Assembly (NCBI GenBank): GCA_030529405.1
Contig: JAUMWZ010000015.1
Span: 1-18,099 of the forward strand
DNA length: 18,099 bases
Direction: 5' to 3'
Source: Bacteroides sp.
Lineage (GTDB): Bacteria > Bacteroidota > Bacteroidia > Bacteroidales > Bacteroidaceae
Of this stretch, positions 6,908 to 13,506 are shown in pieces. The position numbers and the translations under genes are program-made. The notes under the pieces were generated by a model that was not told the origin of the DNA, made no database searches, and worked only from the letters and a program-made list of their open reading frames with translations. Every line of letters begins with the position of its first letter. The first letter of the stretch is position 1.

Positions 6908-9754
6908 TTATGAGCAAGGACAGTGTGCCGCTATTAGGTTTCTGTCTCCCAATGTGTTGTCCACTCTTGCCACGTTAATCCAGAACTTGTTGTTTCTGAC
7001 ACTCTCTATCGGATATGCAGCTTTTTCTCTGCTGTAAGAGTGATTCCATTCGTTAGCAACAATTTCATACTCAGGGTGAGGAGCATTTACCAACACATTA
7101 TCTTCTTTGCTTGCTGTTCCGTCTTTCACTTCTTGTATTTCTTTCCAGATATTTAGCATCACATCAATGAAGTTGTCTAGTTCTGCAAGGCTTTCACTCT
7201 CAGTAGGTTCAACCATTAGTGTGCCGTGTACAGGGAACGAGAGTGTAGGAGCATGGTATCCGTAGTCCATCAAACGTTTAGCAATATCATTTTCTGTAAT
7301 TCCTGTTTCTGCATGCACATTTCTGCATTCAAGTATCATTTCGTGACCAACAAACCCGTTAGCACCTCTATACACTATTCCGTAAGTGTCTTTTAGACTT
7401 GCTGCTAGGTAGTTTGCACTAAGTATTGCTGTTTTTGTTGCATTAGTAAGTCCCTCTGCACCCATCATTCTGATGTATCCATATGTTATTGCAAGCACTC
7501 CTGCACTACCATAAGGTGCAGCCGAAACTTGGTTTCTTGTGTCGCCCCAGATGTTGTGTGAAGGTAGGAATGGTACCAAATGTTCTGCAACACATATAGG
7601 ACCTACACCCGGACCACCACCACCGTGAGGTATTGCAAATGTTTTGTGAAGGTTCAAATGGCAAACGTCTGCACCGATAAATCCTGGATTAGTAAGACCA
7701 ACTTGTGCATTCATGTTTGCTCCGTCCATGTATACTTGTGCGCCAACACTATGCATTAGGTTACACATCTCTCTAATCTCAGTTTCAAAGATACCGTGAG
7801 TAGAAGGGTATGTAATCATAAGTGCTGCAAGATTGTCTTTATGTTCTTCAACTTTTTTCTTAAAGTCTTCCATATCGACGTTACCGTTTTGGTCGCAAGC
7901 GCAAGTAACGGTTTCAAATCCTGCTTGTATAGCTGATGCAGGGTTTGTACCGTGTGCCGAAGCAGGTATCAATATTTTGTTTCTGTGTCCTTGTCCTTGA
8001 CTAGCCAAGTAACTATGTATAACTCTTAATCCTGCATATTCTCCTGCTGCACCTGAGTTTGGTTGAAGGCTCACTCCTGCAAAGCCTGTAATTTCTTTCA
8101 AGTCATTGCTTAGGTTGTTTATCATTTCAATGTATCCTTCTGCTTGATCTTGTGGCACAAGAGGGTGAACAGCCATCATCTCTGTTTTGCTTAGCGGAAG
8201 AAGCTCTGATGCAGCGTTAAGTTTCATTGTGCAAGAGCCTAACGAAATCATTGAGTGTGCAAGAGAAATATCTTTTCTATCAAGACGTTTGATGTATCTC
8301 ATCATTTCTGTTTCAGTGTGGTATTTGCAGAACACATCGTGTGTAAGGAATGGAGTTGTTCTAACAAATTCTTTGCTGATAGGCTTTCTGTCTTCAATCT
8401 TGTCTATCTTTTCTACATCTTTCTCTGCTGCTACAGCAAATATTGTCAAAAGCACATTTGCTGCCTCAATACTTGTTGTTTCGTCTATGCTGAAACCTAC
8501 TCTTCCTCTTTCGCAATATCTCAAGTTCACTTCTTTCGATAATGCTACTGTTCTGATGTGTTGAGTAGATATTTGTTCAGGAAGTTCAAACATCAGCGTG
8601 TCAAAGTACTGTGAGTTTACTTGTCTATATCCAAGTTTTGTTATTCTCTCTTCCAATACCGTTGCTGTTGCGTGTATTCTGTTTGCTATTTCTTTTAAGC
8701 CTTCTTGTCCGTGATATACTGCATAGAACCCTGCCATTGTTGCCAATAATGCTTGTGCAGTACAGATGTTTGATGTTGCTTTCTCTCTTTTTATGTGTTG
8801 TTCTCTTGTTTGAAGAGCCATTCTATAACAGTCTTTGCCGTATTTGTCTTTAGATATACCAATAATTCTTCCCGGTACAAATCTTTTATATTCTTCTTTT
8901 GTGGCAAAGAAAGCTGCCGATGGACCACCATAATACAATGGTATTCCGAAACGTTGAGTAGAACCGAATACTATGTCAGCACCCCATTCGCCCGGAGGTG
9001 TAATCAGTGCCAAGCTCATTATATCTGCTGCTACTGCCACTTTGCAGTCTGCTGCTTTAGCCTTGCTAGTGAACTCCTTATAGTCCTCTATACTACCCGA
9101 TGCGTTAGGATATTGAATTAGGCAACCAAAGCAGTTTGGTTTAGGATTAAACTCTCTATACTTTCCAACTTGAATCTCTATACCTTGCGGGATAGCTCTA
9201 GTATATATTACTGCCAGTGTTTGAGGGAATACATTCTCATCAACGAATACTACGTTTGCACCTTCCTTTTGTTGTGTTCTACTTCTTAGTGCAAACATCA
9301 TATTTATAGCTTCAGCTGCTGCGGTAGCCTCGTCTAATAAAGAGCTGTTTGCTAGAGGAAGACCTGTCAAATCGCTTACTGCTGTTTGAAAGTTCATTAA
9401 CGCTTCTAGTCTTCCTTGTGATACTTCTGCTTGATATGGTGTGTATGAAGTGTACCAAACAGGGTTTTCAAACACATTTCGTTGTATAACGGCTGGTGTG
9501 ATAGTGTTATACCAACCAGTTCCAATATATGAAGTATACAGCTTGTTTTTGTTAGCTAGTTTGCCAATGTGTTTAGCATATTCGTATTCTGAAAGAGGCT
9601 TGTTCAACTTCAAAGGCTCTTTTAGTCTGATGTCAGACGGAATAGTTTTGTCAATAAGTTCGTCTACTGTTGATACTCCAATCTTCTTTAGCATCAGTTC
9701 TTTTTCAGACTCACTTATTCCGATGTGTCTATCTTCTAAGAAATTGCTTTTCAT
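6908..9754 (-). CDS. gcvP: Glycine dehydrogenase (decarboxylating), glycine cleavage P-protein
   Basis: The PLP-dependent P-protein decarboxylates glycine and passes the aminomethyl group to lipoylated GcvH. It is a single 948-residue chain, the fused form, compared with 957 in E. coli; many anaerobes instead have split gcvPA/gcvPB. The N-terminal half starts with RHIGISESEKELML. The C-terminal half has MKLNAASELLPLS, SGAAGEYAGL, SAHGTNPASA and the PLP lysine in HLNLHKTFAIPHGGGGPG (Lys704, close to E. coli Lys706). GcvT and GcvH are not in the window. The gene lies 37 nt after the MBL-fold hydrolase gene on the same strand, last in a probable four-gene unit that ends at the hairpin at 6812-6853. 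No gcvT-type glycine riboswitch is visible upstream. Confidence 0.97.
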   Translation of the reverse strand: MKSNFLEDRHIGISESEKELMLKKIGVSTVDELIDKTIPSDIRLKEPLKLNKPLSEYEYAKHIGKLANKNKLYTSYIGTGWYNTITPAVIQRNVFENPVWYTSYTPYQAEVSQGRLEALMNFQTAVSDLTGLPLANSSLLDEATAAAEAINMMFALRSRTQQKEGANVVFVDENVFPQTLAVIYTRAIPQGIEIQVGKYREFNPKPNCFGCLIQYPNASGSIEDYKEFTSKAKAADCKVAVAADIMSLALITPPGEWGADIVFGSTQRFGIPLYYGGPSAAFFATKEEYKRFVPGRIIGISKDKYGKDCYRMALQTREQHIKREKATSNICTAQALLATMAGFYAVYHGQEGLKEIANRIHATATVLEERITKLGYRQVNSQYFDTLMFELPEQISTQHIRTVALSKEVNLRYCERGRVGFSIDETTSIEAANVLLTIFAVAAEKDVEKIDKIEDRKPISKEFVRTTPFLTHDVFCKYHTETEMMRYIKRLDRKDISLAHSMISLGSCTMKLNAASELLPLSKTEMMAVHPLVPQDQAEGYIEMINNLSNDLKEITGFAGVSLQPNSGAAGEYAGLRVIHSYLASQGQGHRNKILIPASAHGTNPASAIQAGFETVTCACDQNGNVDMEDFKKKVEEHKDNLAALMITYPSTHGIFETEIREMCNLMHSVGAQVYMDGANMNAQVGLTNPGFIGADVCHLNLHKTFAIPHGGGGPGVGPICVAEHLVPFLPSHNIWGDTRNQVSAAPYGSAGVLAITYGYIRMMGAEGLTNATKTAILSANYLAASLKDTYGIVYRGANGFVGHEMILECRNVHAETGITENDIAKRLMDYGYHAPTLSFPVHGTLMVEPTESESLAELDNFIDVMLNIWKEIQEVKDGTASKEDNVLVNAPHPEYEIVANEWNHSYSREKAAYPIESVRNNKFWINVARVDNTLGDRNLIAAHCPCS

Positions 9755-9791
9755 AGTTTTATGTGTTTTTTGTTTTTGTATAAAAGGTTAT

Positions 9792-10433
9792 TTATTTTCT
9801 AAAGAAAGGGTTTTCAGCTTTTTCAAAGCCGATAGTTGTAGATGGTCCGTGCCCAGGGTAGACTGTTGTGTCGGCAGGCAATACAAAAAGTCTGCTACAA
9901 ATGTTGTCAATAAGCTCCTCAAAGTTGCCACCTGTGAGGTCAGCCCTACCTATGCTACCTTGAAATAGCACATCTCCAGAGAACATACACTTATCTTTTG
10001 CGCTGTAAAACACTAAGCTTCCAGGCGAGTGTCCAGGTACGTGTATAGCTTCAAGAGTGGTGTTTCCAAAGCTGATTATATCTCCATCGTGCAGATATTT
10101 ACCTATCTGTGCTGGTTCTTCTTGCAGATGAAACCCGAACATTCTGCTTTGTTTTGGTGCTTCTCCTATCCAAAACTCATCTGCTTTGTGAGCTTCCACG
10201 GGTAGGTTATATTCTTTCGACACGAATTTGTTGCCAAATATGTGGTCAAGGTGTAGATGTGTGTTCAGTAGGTGCTTTACTGTTAGTTTTTTCGATTCTA
10301 TAAATTCTTTTAGTTTTATCTTTTCTTCCTCGTAAAAGCAACCAGGGTCAATAATCACTGCTTCGTTAGTTTCGTCCCAAACGACGTAGCAGTTCACCGG
10401 GAACATATTAAATTCAAATAGTTTAATCTTCAT
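9792..10433 (-). CDS. MBL-fold hydrolase, glyoxalase II-like
   Basis: A 213-residue metallo-beta-lactamase-fold enzyme of the hydroxyacylglutathione-hydrolase-like group. The dinuclear metal site is complete: THLHLDH gives His59, His61, Asp63 and His64, followed by His135 in VPGHSPGS, Asp154 in FSGDVLF and His195 in YPGHGPST. It is shorter than classical glyoxalase II (about 250) and lacks that enzyme's C-terminal glutathione-binding helices, so the thioester substrate may not be glutathione-based. No signal peptide; cytosolic. It lies 17 nt after rsmG and 37 nt before gcvP, all on the minus strand, suggesting one transcript. Substrate not determinable from sequence. Confidence 0.88.
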   Translation of the reverse strand: MKIKLFEFNMFPVNCYVVWDETNEAVIIDPGCFYEEEKIKLKEFIESKKLTVKHLLNTHLHLDHIFGNKFVSKEYNLPVEAHKADEFWIGEAPKQSRMFGFHLQEEPAQIGKYLHDGDIISFGNTTLEAIHVPGHSPGSLVFYSAKDKCMFSGDVLFQGSIGRADLTGGNFEELIDNICSRLFVLPADTTVYPGHGPSTTIGFEKAENPFFRK

Positions 10434-10450
10434 TTCTAATATTGTGTTCT

Positions 10451-11074
10451 TTATGGTAATGGAACATAAACAGCCTTTTTTGTTGTGAAGAACTCTTCTT
10501 CAAAGAAGTCTTTTAGTTCATACGTTATTGCCTTTTTCTTAAACATTGCAATTTCGTTATCTAGTTCTCCTCCCTTTAGGCATATCAGTCCGTTTGGTAA
10601 TGCGTTTTGTTGTGTTTTGCTAATGTTCTTTGTGCATATCTTTATCAAGTCTGCCAATGGCATAACTGCTCTACTAACCACGAAGTCGAAGGTTTGTTTT
10701 TCTTCCTCAGCTCTGCAGTGTTTGGCTGTAACGTTTGTTAGCTCTATTGCATCTGCTATGCTTGTTGCCACTTTAATCTTCTTTCCTATGCTATCAACCA
10801 AGTGAAACTTAGTGTCGGGAAACATTATTGCCAACGGTATTGCAGGAAATCCTCCACCCGTACCCAAGTCCATTACGGTCGTACCTGCCTTAAATTGTAT
10901 AATCTTTGCTATTGCTAGCGAGTGGAGTATGTGGTGTATATACAAGTTGTCAATATCTTTTCTTGATATGACGTTAATTTTTGAGTTCCAATCTGTGTAT
11001 TGTTCTCTCAAAAGTGCAAACTGTTGTCTTTGCTTATCGCTTAGGTTGTTGAAATATTTCTCTATAATCTCCAC
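10451..11074 (-). CDS. rsmG: 16S rRNA (guanine-527-N7) methyltransferase
   Basis: RsmG (GidB) methylates N7 of G527 in 16S rRNA with S-adenosylmethionine; its loss is known to give low-level streptomycin resistance. The 207-residue protein has the family length. The N-terminal helices contain the WNSKINVISRKD segment and HHILHSL (47-53), then SAM motif I VMDLGTGGGFPAIPLA (67-82), with the acidic Asp92-like residue in FHLVDS, and FVVSRAV further on. The start codon is GTG (11074-11072), which matches the expected N-terminus; no in-frame ATG lies nearby. It is 19 nt downstream of the DUF3298 lipoprotein gene and 17 nt upstream of the MBL hydrolase gene, so probably cotranscribed with both. Confidence 0.95.
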   Translation of the reverse strand: MEIIEKYFNNLSDKQRQQFALLREQYTDWNSKINVISRKDIDNLYIHHILHSLAIAKIIQFKAGTTVMDLGTGGGFPAIPLAIMFPDTKFHLVDSIGKKIKVATSIADAIELTNVTAKHCRAEEEKQTFDFVVSRAVMPLADLIKICTKNISKTQQNALPNGLICLKGGELDNEIAMFKKKAITYELKDFFEEEFFTTKKAVYVPLP

Positions 11075-11093
11075 TTCTGTTGTAGTTTTTGTT

Positions 11094-11936
11094 CTATTTA
11101 TATAATGCTTTCACTAAAGAGTTTTCTTTTACCACTGCGTCTATATCTTCAAAAGGTACTAGTATTTCTATCTCTCCTTTATATCTTGCTGCTATTTCTC
11201 CTCGATTAAAAACGAACATCAATCCTGTTTCGTTTATTATGAAATTGTTTACTTCTATATATTCCATTTCGAAGAATCCCTCTTCATATAGTTTTTCTAT
11301 GCTACTTATGTCGTTGTCTTTCATAAGTTGCTTGTATACTATTTGTTTAAGTTCGTTTTGACGTTTGCTATCCACAATGTCATCAATACCTATAATGCTC
11401 ATATCTTTTAGATATACATTCAGATATTTTTTTTCTGTATATGGATTTGCCAGTTCGTCTGATTCTAAAGAATAGGTGTATTCATAGCAGAGAATGTTCT
11501 TCCACAGGTTCTTTTTATGCAGAAGATGTTCCACAGTCATTTCTTTTACTGCCTCATCTTCAATAAAGTTTTTGTAATCTCTGTCTTGTATTGCCTTGAT
11601 TGCATCTTCGTAAGAACTGTTTTCGTTCAAGTTGTTGTTTACCCTCTTTATGCTGTCGTTTTCGTCATCAAAATCTTCATTTAGGTTCGATGTGAGAAGC
11701 TCTTTCATTATCTTCTCTGTTATTTCTTGCGCTCGTTCGGGTTTATTTTCTATCACGACTTTATCATACGACATCTTCCAACTGAATACAGTTTCTGTTC
11801 CGTCTTCTTTACTGTCTTTTGTCAGTTCTGTTCTTTCAAACTTTATGTTGTCTTCTCCCACCGCAAAAGAGCAAGAAGAAACAAATAACGACACTATAAA
11901 CATCAGCGCAAATAGCTTTTTATTTACCTTGTTCAT
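11094..11936 (-). CDS. DUF3298-type (RsiV-like) lipoprotein
   Basis: A 280-residue predicted lipoprotein: Lys-rich N-terminus, hydrophobic core LFALMFIVSLFV and lipobox VSSC with Cys22. The mature part is strongly acidic. The C-terminal third (about 185-275) looks like a DUF3298 domain, ending in GLMFVFNRGEIAARYKGEIE, which resembles the family's terminal beta-strand pattern. The region between (about 45-180) corresponds to DUF4163-like sequence but contains a low-complexity DEDFDDEND stretch. In Bacillus RsiV a related domain binds lysozyme outside the cell. Here there is no sigma factor partner, so I only infer a cell-envelope binding role. It heads the minus-strand unit with rsmG, the MBL hydrolase gene and gcvP, with a good -7 promoter element 40 nt upstream. 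Confidence 0.75.
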   Translation of the reverse strand: MNKVNKKLFALMFIVSLFVSSCSFAVGEDNIKFERTELTKDSKEDGTETVFSWKMSYDKVVIENKPERAQEITEKIMKELLTSNLNEDFDDENDSIKRVNNNLNENSSYEDAIKAIQDRDYKNFIEDEAVKEMTVEHLLHKKNLWKNILCYEYTYSLESDELANPYTEKKYLNVYLKDMSIIGIDDIVDSKRQNELKQIVYKQLMKDNDISSIEKLYEEGFFEMEYIEVNNFIINETGLMFVFNRGEIAARYKGEIEILVPFEDIDAVVKENSLVKALYK

Positions 11937-11976
11937 TCTTTTTACCTCTTTATTTTTTCGTTATGATAATATTTAG

Positions 11977-11984
11977 CAAACGTA
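11977..11984 (-). promoter_or_regulatory. -7 element for the lipoprotein-rsmG-MBL-gcvP unit
   Basis: On the minus strand this reads TACGTTTG, a perfect TAnnTTTG. The start point would be near 11970, giving a leader of about 34 nt. No clear TTTG is found 19-21 nt upstream (only GTTCG near 12004), so the -33 element is poor. Confidence 0.42.
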
Positions 11985-12089
11985 CAAAAAACATTATATA
12001 CTACGAACATAAAAGTAGCGTTTTTTGATGTTACTGACAAAGCTAACTGTAGTGTTTGTCTATTTAATGTCCGTTTTTTGAAAAACAAA

Positions 12090-12177
12090 CTGTATATAAC
12101 TTACTTTTTGATAGTATATAGTTTGCAAGTAGGCTATATATGGTTTAGATATTGACTGTATATGGTTTGCAAATCGA
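12090..12177 (+). repeat. 22-nt repeat array, class A, four units
   Basis: Four gapless units at 12090-12111, 12112-12133, 12134-12155 and 12156-12177. Each has the TATA-rich half followed by CTTA, TTTG, TTTA and TTTG ending at 12103, 12125, 12147 and 12169. This is the cleanest class A array and defines the consensus CTGTATATGG then TTTGCAAGTAGA. Confidence 0.85.
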
Positions 12178-12244
12178 CCCATAAAACCTTTCAAGGAGGT
12201 TGATATAGCTGGTTTGGTTGGCTAACATTGCTCACGCTCGAAAA

Positions 12245-12276
12245 TTTGTTGTTCATAGCTATAATAGATAACTTTG
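12245..12276 (+). promoter_or_regulatory. Bacteroidetes promoter for dinB
   Basis: TTTG (12245-12248), a 20-nt spacer, then TAACTTTG (12269-12276): a full match to TTTG-N19-21-TAnnTTTG. The start point would be near 12283, with a leader of about 33 nt to the ATG at 12316. This places the possible TTG start at 12274 inside the promoter and so rules it out. The 8-bp palindrome ATAGCTAT lies in the spacer and could be an operator. Confidence 0.62.
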
Positions 12277-12315
12277 CTACCTCTATTTAATAAACCGTCT
12301 TGCCACACTTTGATT

Positions 12316-13413
12316 ATGTCGTACAGGAAAATTATACACATAGATATGGACGCTTTCTATGCTGCAGTGGAGCAGAGAGATAACCCTTCGTTGAAGGGTA
12401 AACCCATTGTGGTTGGTAGCGAAAGAGAGCGTGGAGTGATATGTACGGCAAGCTATGAGGCACGCAAATATGGTGTGCGTTCTGCTATGTCATCAGTTAA
12501 GGCACGACAGCTATGTCCCGAACTGATTTTTATGCCTTTGCGAATGGCAACATATAAAGAGGTGTCGTTGCAGATAAGAGAGATTTTTTCGCGATATACA
12601 GATAAGATTGAACCTCTTTCTCTTGATGAGGCTTATCTTGACGTTACAGACAATAAGTTGGGAATAGACTTAGCCGTGGATATTGCTAAACGCATAAAGA
12701 AAGATATAAAGACGGAACTGTCGCTAGTGGCTTCTGCTGGCGTGTCATATAATAAGTTGTTGGCAAAATTGGCTTCTGACCTTCGAAAACCAGACGGCTT
12801 ATGTACCATTCACCCCGACAAGGCTCTTGAGGTGTTAGACGCATTGCCCGTCAGCAAACTGTGGGGAGTGGGAGATGTTACAGCAAAGAAAATGAATAGC
12901 TTGGGTATACAAAATGTGCTTCAGCTAAGGCAATGTTCCAAACAGATGCTTCATAAGAACTTTGGTAAGATGGGATACTTGTTCTATGATTTCGCAAGAG
13001 GTATAGACCACCGTGAGGTGGAAACAGACTACACACGTCGCTCGTTGGGCTGTGAACACACGTTTGATAAAGACATTACAGCCTCGTCTTCCATAATAAT
13101 TGAGCTTTATAATATTGTGCTCGAACTTGTGTCGCGCATCAGACGCTCCGCTTTCGAGGGCAATACCATAACCGTAAAGGTTAAATATGAAGATTTCACT
13201 AATGTGTCAAGGAGCAGAACCAAGCACAAACCGCTAAAGACAAAAGACGAGATTCTGCCTTTGGCTAAAGAGCTGTTGCGCTCACTCCCCGAAACAGATA
13301 AAGGCATTAGGCTCATCGGCGTTTCTGTGTCAAACAATAAGTCGTCGTCTGCCGACGAGGGAGTGATATATTACAAACAGCTGAAGATACCTTTCAAGGA
13401 GTTTAAGATATGA
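12316..13413 (+). CDS. dinB: DNA polymerase IV (Y-family)
   Basis: DinB is an error-prone translesion polymerase that extends past damaged template bases. From the ATG at 12316 it is 365 residues, normal for the family. Catalytic carboxylates are visible: Asp10 in HIDMDAFYAAVE, and Asp104-Glu105 in PLSLDEAYLDVT. The YEARKYGVRSAMSS finger motif, the ASAGVSYNKLLAKLAS palm segment and the VGDVTAKKMNSLGI helix-hairpin-helix thumb follow, then the little-finger domain with RSLGCEHTF. The C-terminal QLKIPF (355-360) is a plausible beta-clamp-binding peptide. I chose this start because it aligns with DinB N-termini and follows the promoter at 12245-12276. It is monocistronic, with no umuD/lexA partner nearby. 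The A/T-rich spacer upstream carries a repeat array. Confidence 0.96.
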   Translation: MSYRKIIHIDMDAFYAAVEQRDNPSLKGKPIVVGSERERGVICTASYEARKYGVRSAMSSVKARQLCPELIFMPLRMATYKEVSLQIREIFSRYTDKIEPLSLDEAYLDVTDNKLGIDLAVDIAKRIKKDIKTELSLVASAGVSYNKLLAKLASDLRKPDGLCTIHPDKALEVLDALPVSKLWGVGDVTAKKMNSLGIQNVLQLRQCSKQMLHKNFGKMGYLFYDFARGIDHREVETDYTRRSLGCEHTFDKDITASSSIIIELYNIVLELVSRIRRSAFEGNTITVKVKYEDFTNVSRSRTKHKPLKTKDEILPLAKELLRSLPETDKGIRLIGVSVSNNKSSSADEGVIYYKQLKIPFKEFKI

Positions 13414-13461
13414 TTTGCCCTTTTGTTGGCTGTTTAGGGCTGACTTTAGCAGCAATATCAC

Positions 13462-13469
13462 TATATTTG
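13462..13469 (+). promoter_or_regulatory. -7 element upstream of the GH92 gene
   Basis: TATATTTG is a perfect TAnnTTTG, about 38 nt before the ATG at 13507. The nearest TTTG (13422-13425) is too far upstream for a standard -33 element, so this promoter is weak or needs an activator. Confidence 0.38.
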
Positions 13470-13506
13470 AAAATCATTTTTAGAAGAATTTTTAATTATA
13501 TATCTC

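Larger units (their letters stand above)
11937..12315. other. 379-nt divergent regulatory region
   Basis: This gene-free region separates the DUF3298 lipoprotein gene (-) from dinB (+). From left to right it holds the minus-strand -7 element at 11977-11984, a four-unit 22-nt repeat array (12090-12177), an isolated AAGGAGGT at 12193-12200 with no start codon suitably placed after it, a small dyad (TATAGCT 12204-12210, ATAGCTAT 12255-12262) and the dinB promoter (12245-12276). Confidence 0.7.

Noticed and set aside
8187..9121. Long open frames on the + strand opposite gcvP, with other shadow frames across the window
   Set aside because: They are antisense to clearly conserved enzymes, have no recognisable domains and biased Cys/Phe/Ser/Leu composition, as expected of frame shadows.
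12193..12200. AAGGAGGT as a ribosome binding site for a small gene
   Set aside because: No start codon at usable spacing opens a frame of any length (the near TTG stops after two codons); Bacteroidetes seldom rely on such sites.
12274..12315. Upstream TTG start for dinB (14 extra residues)
   Set aside because: It lies inside a perfect TAnnTTTG promoter element, and family alignment fits the ATG at 12316.
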